This document shows positions 26,807-34,996 of a stretch of DNA of 64,000 bases, piece by piece. The position numbers were made by a program, and so were the translations under genes. The notes beneath the pieces were generated by a model. The model did no database searches, was not told where the DNA came from, and saw only the letters and a list, made by a program, of their open reading frames with translations. Within the stretch, counting starts at the first letter, position 1. The number at the start of each line of letters is the position of its first letter. The DNA comes from Bacteroidota bacterium (GTDB taxonomy: Bacteria > Bacteroidota > Bacteroidia > Bacteroidales > NBLH01), in the NCBI GenBank assembly GCA_025361565.1, contig JANYKN010000183.1, forward strand, positions 62,001-126,000, given 5' to 3'.

Positions 26807-27422
26807 AAACTATTTATAATAAATAAATGATCACTAACTTTTTACTAAAATTAATCTCAACGGTTGCGGACTTTAATTGTGAGATAAAAAGACAGAGCAA
26901 TTCAGTATAACCGATTATACCAAGAAAGAATACAAAACAAATATCAAATTAAATACTGGACGATGCGAGTGGATTCAATTGTTCAAAATTCATTATTGTT
27001 CATCTATTCTTATACAATCAGTTTTTAATAGAACCTATGAAACAAACAAAAAGACAGAAATTCATCCCTAAAAAAGATTTTCAGAGATTAAAGTACTTTA
27101 TTGTTTAGAGCTGTCCAATACGTTATTTTATGTTTATTTTTATAGGAAGCAAATTATTTCATGTATTTTCTGAAATATCAAATAATTTTTGATGCCTTAA
27201 TAATGAAATATCAGCAGTTTATAATAACTTAACTCGACTTGTTATTTTAAGAATAAGCTTAGCGCTTATTTTTAATGAATCACTATTTAGCCTTTTATTG
27301 AATTTACTAAGCAAATGTACAAACATCAAACTATTTGTACGATCTGGAGGTTTCAATCGGTTAAACTGAAACACTTTTGTGAAATTGGAGGGGAATTGAA
27401 GTAACTAATCTTACGTACGAAA
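26807..27422. other. Long intergenic region, little of note
   Basis: About 616 bp separate the cytochrome operon from the unknown pair. A short inverted repeat gtacaaa-N10-tttgtac occurs at 27317-27340. A GTTTCA-N11-TGAAAC occurs at 27353-27375, near the end of the 64-codon gene. Neither has a T-run. A TACATTTG (reverse, 27312-27319) could be a -7 box for the cytochrome operon but would leave a leader of about 500 nt. No gene is seen. Confidence 0.35.
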
Positions 27423-27617
27423 TTATAACAAATCATATAAAAATTCTATTTTGTCTAACTCAGGCTCAGGAAATTGGCCACAGTATAAATCAATAAATTT
27501 ATTTTTGCATACGGTATCCAGCCAATGAAAATAATTATCCTGGGGTATCACACTTTTTGCCGGATCAAATGGTTCGATTTCGCCATTATCATCGTCATCA
27601 TCGTCCCAATTTGCCAT
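27423..27617 (-). CDS. Small acidic protein of unknown function
   Basis: The 64-residue product opens MANWDDDDDDNGEIEPFDP, with a run of six Asp, and continues with an aromatic-rich part (NYFHWLDTVCKN) and two Cys. It begins 7 bp after the stop of the 429-residue gene on the same strand, so it is almost certainly translated from the same mRNA. No family is recognised. The acidic start could mimic nucleic acid or bind a basic partner, as some antitoxins and inhibitors do, but nothing shows this directly. Confidence 0.6.
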   Translation of the reverse strand: MANWDDDDDDNGEIEPFDPAKSVIPQDNYFHWLDTVCKNKFIDLYCGQFPEPELDKIEFLYDLL

Positions 27618-27624
27618 AGCGTTG

Positions 27625-28914
27625 TTATTTGATTGTGTCTGTATAGATAGGTGTTTGGTTATTCAAAACCATATCGTCAATTTCAAACGTATTGTCCTTT
27701 TTTAAATAACTGATCAAAAGTTCATCCGAGAGATGGTTGCCTTCCTTGATAATGGTTTTTTTTATTCTTTTGTATAGTTCGATTAAACAATGACAGCCCG
27801 ATTCATCAATTATTTTTTGTAGTTCTTTTTTATCTCCAATATCCGATGACATAAAAGTACTAAGTTTGTCGATAGACAGATACTTTTTGTCCAGTTTTTG
27901 AAGACCTGTATTTTTTTCCAGCAATTGCCCTTCGGGTGTTCCATTATTGGTGATAAATAAAAAAGTACGCACAAGAATAATCCCATCAACCATATCTACA
28001 CGGAAATATCCGGCTTTTATATCGAAAATGCGATATTCAATAAGTAAATTCTGGTGATTGTCGTAAAATACTTTGGGCTCATCGAACGACCTGCACATAA
28101 AGAATTGAGCTAAACCTATATTAATACTGTCAATACGCTCAGCGAGCCTCATGATAGCATGATTTTGAATATAAACCTTCATAGGTATTTTAGCAAATGG
28201 GCTATTTCTATTAAAAATAGTAGGTATTATAGATATTGCATTGGGACCAGTTTGTGGCAAAACCCTTTCTAAAAGAATTACAAGCTTGTTTTTACCATGG
28301 ATTTCAACAGAACTGGATTGTGGAATGTGAGTATACACGTAAGCCAGATGCTGAATGCCTGTATTTGGATTGTTAAATCCAATTATATCATATTTAAGCC
28401 AATAAAGACATTTGCCAATATCGTTGTACCATATAGCTGTTGAATCAAGGATCCTGGAAATTTTGGTCCTGACTAAAAGATCAAATTCACCAACAATCCT
28501 GAATTTTTTGAGGCTTTCGATTATCGTATCCGATCCTTCAAATTCATTCTCTCGTATCATCAAACCAAATCTTATCAAAGTAAGCCCAACGGTCAAAAAA
28601 TCGTACAAACTAATTTTGGTTTCGTTTAGTTCCAGTGTCAAAATTTCATTTTTCAGAAATAAAGTAATGTCACTTTTTAGGTTATTTAAAAGACTTACAG
28701 GTATATGATTATCAATTGCAGCAACTGGACGCATGGAATGGCTCCTGATGCTATATATTTCTTCTAATTTGCTGTGAGGTATTTGTTGATATAACTCTTT
28801 GTTGCAAAAAATATTGAAAAGTTCACGGAATTTAACAAAAAACTCTTTTTTATATTGTGCACCGGCTAGTTTCTGTAATTGATGCGCGTTTGGTTTTTTC
28901 TTTTTTTGCGACAT
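27625..28914 (-). CDS. 429-residue protein of unknown function, paired with a small acidic protein
   Basis: The product has a basic N-terminus (MSQKKKKPNAHQLQKLAG), a long helical N-terminal half and a mixed alpha/beta C-terminal half. At about residue 252 the block IQNHAIMRLAERID is followed by beta strands (LLIEYRIFDIKAGYF...VRTFLFITNNG). An HAxxRxxER motif followed by a small beta sheet is reminiscent of DUF4258/RelE-like folds, but this is only a resemblance. There is no signal peptide and no helix long enough for a membrane segment. It has a candidate -7 box at 28959-28966 and is followed by the 64-codon gene. It lies in a patch with a RAYT and a DUF559 gene, so acquired origin is likely. 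Confidence 0.6.
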   Translation of the reverse strand: MSQKKKKPNAHQLQKLAGAQYKKEFFVKFRELFNIFCNKELYQQIPHSKLEEIYSIRSHSMRPVAAIDNHIPVSLLNNLKSDITLFLKNEILTLELNETKISLYDFLTVGLTLIRFGLMIRENEFEGSDTIIESLKKFRIVGEFDLLVRTKISRILDSTAIWYNDIGKCLYWLKYDIIGFNNPNTGIQHLAYVYTHIPQSSSVEIHGKNKLVILLERVLPQTGPNAISIIPTIFNRNSPFAKIPMKVYIQNHAIMRLAERIDSINIGLAQFFMCRSFDEPKVFYDNHQNLLIEYRIFDIKAGYFRVDMVDGIILVRTFLFITNNGTPEGQLLEKNTGLQKLDKKYLSIDKLSTFMSSDIGDKKELQKIIDESGCHCLIELYKRIKKTIIKEGNHLSDELLISYLKKDNTFEIDDMVLNNQTPIYTDTIK

Positions 28915-28958
28915 GATGGTATAACGGTTCAGTAGTTTGTTTTAGTGTTGGCAAGTTA

Positions 28959-28966
28959 CAAATATA
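28959..28966 (-). promoter_or_regulatory. -7 box for the unknown two-gene operon
   Basis: On the reverse strand this reads TATATTTG, a match to TAnnTTTG, 45 bp before the ATG at 28914. No -33 TTG at the usual spacing is evident. Confidence 0.35.
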
Positions 28967-28992
28967 AAGGATATAATAGATACATAGGGTGG

Positions 28993-29349
28993 TCAAATTC
29001 CCATCCTTCGGAGGAGTGGCCAATTCCCATATTCCTGAATGATATAAAACTCCAATTTACTCATAACATCTCCAAGAATATTTTTAACATCTGCATCGGA
29101 TATCCGATAAACCCTTAATCCCAGGCTTTCAAGGTATTCCTGCCTTTTGGCATCATATTCAATCTTATCGTCATGACTGATACCATCAATTTCAACAACC
29201 AGACCTAACGTTTTCACATAAAAATCTACGATAAAGCTTCCTATAATCCGTTGCCGATCAAAATCGATGTTGTGAAAATGACCTTTAAGTACCTGTTGAC
29301 AAAACAATACTTCCGAAAGTATCCCTGCTTTTCGCTTATCTTTGGCCAA
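28993..29349 (-). CDS. DUF559 (PD-(D/E)XK-like) protein, 5' end damaged or unusual
   Basis: The visible 118 residues match DUF559, a Vsr-like endonuclease-fold family: DFDRQRIIGSFIVDFYVKTLGLVVEIDG followed by DAKRQEYLESLGLRVYRIS. The D...EID residues of the catalytic core are present. The only usable start in this stretch is a TTG at 29349. The same frame is open without an ATG back to a stop at 29422-29424, and that extra part (ENLPCNPALNKLAKD) matches the usual family N-terminus. So homology extends beyond the only clear start. The break lies right beside a 55 bp displaced copy of the TPR gene end. It could be a decayed gene or use a non-standard start. Confidence 0.7.
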   Translation of the reverse strand: MAKDKRKAGILSEVLFCQQVLKGHFHNIDFDRQRIIGSFIVDFYVKTLGLVVEIDGISHDDKIEYDAKRQEYLESLGLRVYRISDADVKNILGDVMSKLEFYIIQEYGNWPLLRRMGI

Positions 29350-29427
29350 CTTATTAAGCGCTGGATTGCACGGAAGATTTTCGACAAAGTTTCGTTTAAT
29401 TGGAATGCTGTTGATGGTGGTTCATTT

Positions 29428-29482
29428 ATTCTACTACGGCTTATCATCCATATTCCCCCCTCAAAAAGCGGAACCTTTTTCT
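29428..29482. repeat. Displaced copy of the TPR gene's 3' end (repeat copy A)
   Basis: This 55 bp segment repeats 30383-30436, in the same orientation, with two substitutions and a small indel region (aligned as attctact-cggcttatcatcc...ccccctcaaaaagcggaacctttttct). Read on the minus strand it would encode RKRFRFLRG and then leave frame. It does not belong to an intact gene here and lies just outside the damaged DUF559 start. Together with copy B it brackets about 0.9 kb that holds the RAYT and its palindromes. Confidence 0.8.
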
Positions 29483-29520
29483 AAGTTTTGGTGGTAGGTT
29501 TGGTTTAGTTTTTTTTTTAT

Positions 29521-29550
29521 ACCCGACGGGTTTTTGAAAACCCGTCGGGT
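29521..29550. repeat. REP-like palindrome downstream of the RAYT gene
   Basis: A perfect 14-bp inverted repeat (acccgacgggtttt / aaaacccgtcgggt) with a 2-nt centre is flanked by a T-run on the left and an A-run on the right. It is the strongest of three related palindromes and lies 30 bp past the transposase stop codon. By its shape it can also terminate transcription on both strands. Confidence 0.85.
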
Positions 29551-29579
29551 ATATAAAAAAAATCGTCGCCATAAAAAAA

Positions 29580-30212
29580 CTATATGCTTTCTAGATCCAA
29601 ATACATTTTGTCATCAATATCCCTTTTATGAAAAGCGATGAAATTATCCAAACTATCAAACAACTCAATTACTTCAGCGCGTTTTAGATTGCTTACCGAT
29701 ACCGAAAAAAAACTTTCGTAGGACGAAAATTTCCAATCGCTTAAATCCTTAACAAAACAATGATGTACCGGATTGGTATGAATGTAATGAATCATTTTTC
29801 TAAAATATTCGTTATCATGGACCCATCGCCGATTGAACTCTGCCTGATATAATTTACCTTTCCGGTCGAACATCTTATTGTAGGCTTTGGTATAGGCATT
29901 AAAGAAATTTCCGAATTTTTGTGAGTTGAGTTTGGGTAGAACACCCGACGGGTTTTGAAAACCCGTCGGGTGTTCTTTTTCAAAATAATATTTTAATAAT
30001 TCAACCTCGCTTTTCATCCTCAACAATATATGAAAATGGTTGGGCATCAAACAATAGGCAAATGTATCGGCCACAGGAGAAATATGTTCGTGATATTTTC
30101 TAAGGAAATAAATGAAATTATCTTCCTTCCGAAATAAGTTTTCGCTTCCCACTGCATGGTTAAAAATATGGTAAATTTTATTGGGTTCTATTGGTATTCT
30201 TATATTTCCCAT
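29580..30212 (-). mobile_element. REP-associated tyrosine transposase (RAYT, Y1_Tnp family)
   Basis: The 210-residue protein is an IS200/IS605-like Y1 transposase of the RAYT group. It has the family start PNKIYHIFNHAVGSENLF, the metal-binding HUH in CLMPNHFHILLRM (His56 region) and the nucleophile-region helix FFNAYTKAYNKMFDRKGKLYQ, where Tyr is the likely catalytic residue. HYIHTNPVHH closes the core. RAYTs are chromosomal genes that cut single-stranded DNA at REP palindromes; they are usually single copy. Between the HUH and Tyr motifs the codons for EHPTGFQNPSGV form a REP-like palindrome (29941-29972). Related palindromes flank the gene. Confidence 0.9.
29941..29972. repeat. REP-like palindrome inside the RAYT reading frame
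   Basis: ACACCCGACGGGTTTT and AAAACCCGTCGGGTGT share central bases to form an almost perfect inverted repeat of 32 bp. The sequence equals the outside palindrome at 29521 in its stem. It is read in frame as HPTGFQNPSGV within the region between the HUH and Tyr motifs, which varies in length in this family. Confidence 0.85.
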
Positions 30213-30239
30213 TATGTTGTTTTATAATTCGATGATAAA

Positions 30240-30272
30240 ACACCCGATTTGTTTTTGAAACCTGTCGAGTGT
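30240..30272. repeat. Degenerate REP-like palindrome upstream of the RAYT gene
   Basis: acacccgatttgtttttgaa followed by acctgtcgagtgt is a decayed version of the same palindrome, 27 bp upstream of the RAYT start codon. It keeps the outer arms (acaccc/gagtgt) with several mismatches. Confidence 0.7.
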
Positions 30273-30382
30273 CATGATTTTCCTTATACTATGTAATAAA
30301 ATCCTTAATTAATCAATATCAGGTGCTTATAATAATTGTGTGTTAAATTAAACGATTTATATTTAATTAATGAACAAAATAC

Positions 30383-30436
30383 ATTCTACTCCGGCTTATC
30401 ATCCTTATCCCCCCTCAAAAAGCGGAACCTTTTTCT
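30383..30436. repeat. Repeat copy B: 3' end of the TPR gene
   Basis: This is the in-place copy of the repeat described at 29428-29482. It covers the last codons and stop of the TPR gene (the last 15 residues end RGDKDDKPE). Confidence 0.8.
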
Positions 30437-32203
30437 GGAATCGGTCACATAAATACTTCCGGGAAAATCGAAAATGATTTTTTTGTAATATTCGATGGCT
30501 TTATCTTTATTCTCCAGTTGATAATCATAAATTTGTGCCAATTTATATATTGCATCGTCACCCAAAAGCCCAGAAGTATAATCTTTTGCAATCCGATCAA
30601 GATAAAAAATAGTTTTTTCTAAGTTTTTTTGCTTTTCATAGATCCTTGCTTTCAGGAATAAAACATCATCTATCAAACCATCGGTTTTATATAACAATTC
30701 CAAAGTATCCAGCGTTTTTAGCGCATCCTCGTCTTTGTTCTGCTGCAAAAACATTTCGGCTCGCGCATAATACTTCAATGCGGTTTGGGTGGTATCAGCC
30801 CCTGTATTGTCTTTAATTAACATCGAAAGCTGAAAGGCATCGTTTGCAATCAATTTAGAAGTGCCTTCTTTTAAAACATCCAACTGTGCTTGTGCCCAGG
30901 GAAAATTGCCGGTATAAAAAGCGAGTGTTGCTCTTTTATATTTTGCTTGATCTCCCAATTCATTGGCATCGTTCATTTTAGCGGCTTGTGCATATTCAAG
31001 AATCGCATCCGAAATTTCATTTCTCAACAATAAAATATCGCCCAATTCTATTTTACAACCTCCTTTAAAAGCGGGATCTATGTGGTTATTATCAATTGCT
31101 TTGTGCAATAATTTCACTGCCTCTTCACTTTTATTCAGATAAAATGCCTGTAAATGTGCCAAATCTTTAATCAACCTGATGGTTTCCGGCTGACCCTCAA
31201 ATTCATCTATTGCAGATAAAAAAAGTTCCTCTACTTTTATATATTCATCCTGTCCGGTAACTTGTCCAACCACTACCTGCTGATAAATTACTTCAAGGTA
31301 TCCTAATTCGGCTTCTATGTAGAATGGCGATTCCTTTCCACTTTTCAGCACATATTCATAAGCATCTTTTGCCTCTTTATACATATTGTTCGAAAAGGCT
31401 ATACCACCCAATTCCACCAATCGCATGCCACCTTCGTGCCTCCTCCTGTCCAATGCCTTTGCTTGAATTATTGCATTTCCAAAATCATTTTCCTGCATGT
31501 AAAACCAAACCAGCAGCTCACTGTAAATAAAAGTATCGGACTCTTTTTGTATCCGCTTGATTAATGATTTTTTAAAGATTTCTTTCAGGTTTTCATCAAA
31601 AGCCCCAACCATTCTTGATTGTAAGGAGTTCTGAACCATTTCTATCTGCCCCTGATCTTCGGCAATCAAATCGAGATATTCATCAACCATTTCCTGACTC
31701 ATTCTTTGAAAAGCATATACATTGGCCATTTCGAGATGAAAGCCAAAAGGTATTAATTTTCTTCCCTTTTCAAAAGTTAGCTTTGCATAATCATATTCCC
31801 TTTTTGTTAAAAAGGCATTGGCAATAATAATTATGATGTTTTTATCAGCCGGAAGGTTTTTTAGTACAAAGTCAAATTGCTCTTTAGCATCTTCCTGTTT
31901 ATCCTGAATCTTATACAAATAACCCAGTTCAATATAATTCTGCAAATCATGTTTGTTTTTCCTGATTTGCTTATTAATCATTTTCTCAGCCTTCTGATAA
32001 TCTTTGATCTCTGTCAAACAATTGATAGTGTAAGTAAAATAAACCTGGGCATTATTTTCGTTAAATAATTCTTCAAATAATGCCGCTGCTTTTTCATATT
32101 CTTTGTCCTGGTAATATTGGAATGCCAATTGAGTTTTCGAATTCTGGCTCATTAAGGAAAAACTTATTCCAATTATAATTAACAAAATATAGTAACGCAT
32201 CAT
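30386..32203 (-). CDS. Exported tetratricopeptide-repeat protein
   Basis: The 605-residue product has a signal peptide (about 1-19, ending LMSQN) and TPR helices through most of its length. Examples are AFQYYQDKEYEKAAALFEEL at 27-46 and the final DKAIEYYKKIIFDFPGSIYV. The last repeats resemble the YbgF/BamD-type arrangement. TPR proteins of this size in Bacteroidota are periplasmic scaffolds; the partner is unknown. The 3' end is duplicated 0.9 kb downstream. A possible -7 box (TAATTTTG, reverse, 32215-32222) lies just before the start. Confidence 0.85.
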   Translation of the reverse strand: MMRYYILLIIIGISFSLMSQNSKTQLAFQYYQDKEYEKAAALFEELFNENNAQVYFTYTINCLTEIKDYQKAEKMINKQIRKNKHDLQNYIELGYLYKIQDKQEDAKEQFDFVLKNLPADKNIIIIIANAFLTKREYDYAKLTFEKGRKLIPFGFHLEMANVYAFQRMSQEMVDEYLDLIAEDQGQIEMVQNSLQSRMVGAFDENLKEIFKKSLIKRIQKESDTFIYSELLVWFYMQENDFGNAIIQAKALDRRRHEGGMRLVELGGIAFSNNMYKEAKDAYEYVLKSGKESPFYIEAELGYLEVIYQQVVVGQVTGQDEYIKVEELFLSAIDEFEGQPETIRLIKDLAHLQAFYLNKSEEAVKLLHKAIDNNHIDPAFKGGCKIELGDILLLRNEISDAILEYAQAAKMNDANELGDQAKYKRATLAFYTGNFPWAQAQLDVLKEGTSKLIANDAFQLSMLIKDNTGADTTQTALKYYARAEMFLQQNKDEDALKTLDTLELLYKTDGLIDDVLFLKARIYEKQKNLEKTIFYLDRIAKDYTSGLLGDDAIYKLAQIYDYQLENKDKAIEYYKKIIFDFPGSIYVTDSRKRFRFLRGDKDDKPE

Positions 32204-32683
32204 ACTTTTTTTTTCAAAATTAATTAAATCTAAACAACATACGTAAGATATTCAATGCTTCTAACTTGTTAAAATACCAATACCAAGAATAATATAATGA
32301 CGCATTGATTACAAACTGCATTATCCCTGCTATTTTTTTCCATACAGTTCTATTTACATTATAAAACTGAAAACCAGTATTCCATATTATCAAATTATGT
32401 CTCTTTATCAAAATTAACATTACATAAAAAGATATTCTATAGCTAAATATAAATGAGTTTTATACTAGTCAAAAAAAAAATCCACTCATACGTAAAAACA
32501 TCAAAACCGTTGTCTTTCTGTACCAATAAATGCTACGGCAATATGGTTTATCATAAAACGCTGAAAAAAAAGAATATATTAAAGAAAATTAATGATGATT
32601 TTTGATACTTTTGTGCAATCATTTAAAGAAAATTAGAAAGTACCAAAAGTGCATTCGTTTTGATTGAGTCCAATTAAACAAAA
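32204..32683. other. Divergent spacer, no gene seen
   Basis: About 480 bp between the TPR gene and the acyltransferase gene. A TACTTTTG at 32606-32613 matches the -7 box for the plus-strand gene. A short open frame on the minus strand (32220-32420) has no family features. Confidence 0.4.
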
Positions 32684-33886
32684 ATGCTTCAAATTTGGTA
32701 TTCGTCAAAAAACCGTTATATGCAACAAGAAGAGCAGCGATTTCAATCTATTCGTCCTTATTCAGATCATGAAGTTAAAGGTGTTATTGAACAATTATTG
32801 CAAGAGCCTAATTTTTTAAAGGTTTTATCAGTCGTTTATCCAAAGCTCAACTTGAATGATGTAACTGATCATTTAAGGAAAATATCTTCCATAAAAGAAT
32901 TTCAAAAAGAAGTTGTTTATTATTATCTAAGGTTAATAATTAACAAAACCATTAATAAATTGAGTTTCACAGGTTTGGAACAATTGGATCCGTCTAAAAA
33001 ATATTTATTTATGTCGAATCACAGGGATATTATCCTTGATTCGGCCTTGATGAATGTTATTTTATTTGAAAATGACATCAAAACCACTGAAATTGCAATT
33101 GGCAGTAATTTGTTGATATTCCCATGGATTGAAAGGCTTGTAAAACTAAACAAATCTTTTGTTGTAAAGCGCAACCTGCCTGTAAAAGAGATGTTAATGG
33201 CATCGCATGAATTGTCTTCATACATACAATATACATTGCTCGAAAAGAAGCATTCGGTTTGGATTGCACAAAAAGAAGGCAGGACCAAAGATGGAAATGA
33301 TTTTACACATTCTGGCCTTTTAAAAATGATACATATGAGCAGTAATCAGCCTGCTGCTGAATACTTTAAAAATGTCAAGCTTATCCCTGTTTCAATATCT
33401 TATGAAGTGGAACCTTGCGATGGTTCTAAAACAGCGGAATTATATGCCAGACTGAGGGATGGAAGCTATGTTAAAGATCCGAAGGAAGATTTATTGAGTA
33501 TGAGTGGCGGATTAAATAATTTTAAGGGTAGAGTACATTTTTCATTTGGAAAAGCTTTAGATCAAGAACTTGATGTATTAAATGGTATCCATCATAAAAA
33601 TGAACAATACGGAAAACTTGCACAAATTATAGATAACAGCATTCATCAAGGTTTTTATCTGTTTGAGGGCAGTTACATTGCTTATGATATTTTAACAAAA
33701 TCAGAGCGGTTTAAAGATAAATATACTTCAGCGGAGTTCCAATCTTTCAGTAATCACATGGCAGCACAAATTCGTGATATTGAAGGCGATAAAGATATTA
33801 TTAAGCGCATTTTTTTACGCATTTATGCAAACCCGCTCATCAATAAATTTAAACTGGAAAAAATACCGCTTGAACAAGAAGTTTAA
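32684..33886 (+). CDS. PlsC-like 1-acylglycerol-3-phosphate acyltransferase family protein
   Basis: The 400-residue protein carries the acyltransferase HxxxxD motif in MSNHRDIILDSA, followed by the KRNLP and WIAQKEGRTKDGNDF blocks that bind the phosphate of the acceptor. The family moves an acyl chain to lysophosphatidate or related lipids. The N-terminal domain (IRPYSDHEVKGVIEQLL) is typical of a Bacteroidota subgroup. An ATG at 32720 would start the protein at MQQEEQRFQSIRPY and is an equally likely start. No strong membrane helix is seen, so it may be peripheral. The stop overlaps that of rnhA by 4 bp, tail to tail. Confidence 0.82.
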   Translation: MLQIWYSSKNRYMQQEEQRFQSIRPYSDHEVKGVIEQLLQEPNFLKVLSVVYPKLNLNDVTDHLRKISSIKEFQKEVVYYYLRLIINKTINKLSFTGLEQLDPSKKYLFMSNHRDIILDSALMNVILFENDIKTTEIAIGSNLLIFPWIERLVKLNKSFVVKRNLPVKEMLMASHELSSYIQYTLLEKKHSVWIAQKEGRTKDGNDFTHSGLLKMIHMSSNQPAAEYFKNVKLIPVSISYEVEPCDGSKTAELYARLRDGSYVKDPKEDLLSMSGGLNNFKGRVHFSFGKALDQELDVLNGIHHKNEQYGKLAQIIDNSIHQGFYLFEGSYIAYDILTKSERFKDKYTSAEFQSFSNHMAAQIRDIEGDKDIIKRIFLRIYANPLINKFKLEKIPLEQEV

Positions 33887-34359
33887 AACAAATTAATATC
33901 CTCTTTATTTTCAATATAACCCTTATCAACAGGTAAGTTTTTACTTAAAGCTGCCTCAACTGCAAGTTGATCGCACCTTTCATTTTCTTTAATGCTGGCA
34001 TGACCTTTTATCCAGATAAACTTTATCTTATGTTTTGGATAAATAGCAAGAAAACGTTTCCACAAATCCGCATTTTTCTTATTCTTAAATCCAATTTTCA
34101 CCCAACCAAACACCCATTTTTTTTCAACAGAATCAACAACATATTTTGAATCGGAGTAAATAGTTACTGCACAATTTTCTTTTTTCAAGGCTTCCAATCC
34201 AACAATAACTGCCAACAATTCCATACGGTTATTGGTAGTTAACGCAAATCCTCCAGAAATTTCTTTACGGTGCAGCCCAGACAAAAGAACAACTCCATAT
34301 CCGCCGGGACCAGGATTTCCTTTAGCAGCACCATCAGTATATAAAGTTACCTGGCTCAT
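33883..34359 (-). CDS. rnhA: Ribonuclease HI
   Basis: The 158-residue protein matches RNase HI, which cuts the RNA strand of RNA:DNA hybrids with two metal ions. The active-site carboxylates are visible: Asp in YTDGAAKGNPGPGGYG, Glu in NNRMELLAV, Asp in IYSDSKYVVD and Asp in ENERCDQLA. The length is normal for the bacterial type I enzyme. It lies 3 bp after the MarC gene on the same strand and is probably translated from the same mRNA. Confidence 0.95.
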   Translation of the reverse strand: MSQVTLYTDGAAKGNPGPGGYGVVLLSGLHRKEISGGFALTTNNRMELLAVIVGLEALKKENCAVTIYSDSKYVVDSVEKKWVFGWVKIGFKNKKNADLWKRFLAIYPKHKIKFIWIKGHASIKENERCDQLAVEAALSKNLPVDKGYIENKEDINLF

Positions 34360-34362
34360 TAT

Positions 34363-34962
34363 TTAATTAAACGTATTTGGGAAAAACTTTCCGAGAGAAA
34401 TAGCCAGATTTGACATGAAAAGCTTGATGGAAATGGCCAATAAAATGATTCCAAACATTTTACGCAATACATGAATGCCATTTACACCCAGCATCCGTTG
34501 GAATATATGTGTTAATCTCAATACCACATAAACTACCACCATATTGAGGGTTAAGGCAATAACAATATTAATTACATGGTACTCAGCCCTTAATGCCAAT
34601 AAAGTTGTCATTGAGCCAGCACCTGCTATCAGTGGAAAAGCAAGAGGAACGATGGAGGCGCTTCCTGAAGAATGATCTTTAAAGAGGCTAATACCCATCA
34701 CCATTTCAAGAGCCAGAAAAAATAATACCATTGAACCGGCAATGGCAAATGAAGAAATATCAACACCGAAAAGAGTTAAAATCGATGTTCCTGCAAATAA
34801 AAACACAATCATAATTAGAAAAGCAACTATCGAAGCTTTTCCAGCCTCAATTATTCCACCTTTCTCTTTTATGCTTATAATAATTGGTATGGAACCAGTT
34901 ATATCAATTACTGCAAATAAAACCATGAAAGTCGATAAAATATCGAGTAAATTTATGCCCAT
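34363..34962 (-). CDS. MarC family (UPF0056) membrane protein
   Basis: The 199-residue protein has six transmembrane helices and matches the MarC/YchE family. FAVIDITGSIPIIISI is the conserved first helix, and LAFPLIAGAGSMTTLLAL, the fourth. The family's role is unclear; MarC was once linked to multiple antibiotic resistance, but without support. The gene sits between the M64 peptidase (34 bp upstream) and rnhA (3 bp downstream). Confidence 0.9.
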   Translation of the reverse strand: MGINLLDILSTFMVLFAVIDITGSIPIIISIKEKGGIIEAGKASIVAFLIMIVFLFAGTSILTLFGVDISSFAIAGSMVLFFLALEMVMGISLFKDHSSGSASIVPLAFPLIAGAGSMTTLLALRAEYHVINIVIALTLNMVVVYVVLRLTHIFQRMLGVNGIHVLRKMFGIILLAISIKLFMSNLAISLGKFFPNTFN

Positions 34963-34996
34963 AAAACTTTTAAACGTTTAGTAAAAATGTAATCTT

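Noticed and set aside
27317-27340. Inverted repeat gtacaaa-N10-tttgtac as a possible operator
   Set aside because: Seven-base arms in AT-rich spacer DNA are likely by chance, and no gene starts close by in the right direction.
29241-29447. 68-codon minus-strand frame overlapping the DUF559 start
   Set aside because: Different frame from the DUF559 homology; its translation has no family features.
32220-32420. 66-codon open frame on the minus strand upstream of the TPR gene
   Set aside because: Low-complexity AT-rich composition, no ribosome-binding or family signal; lies in a promoter spacer.
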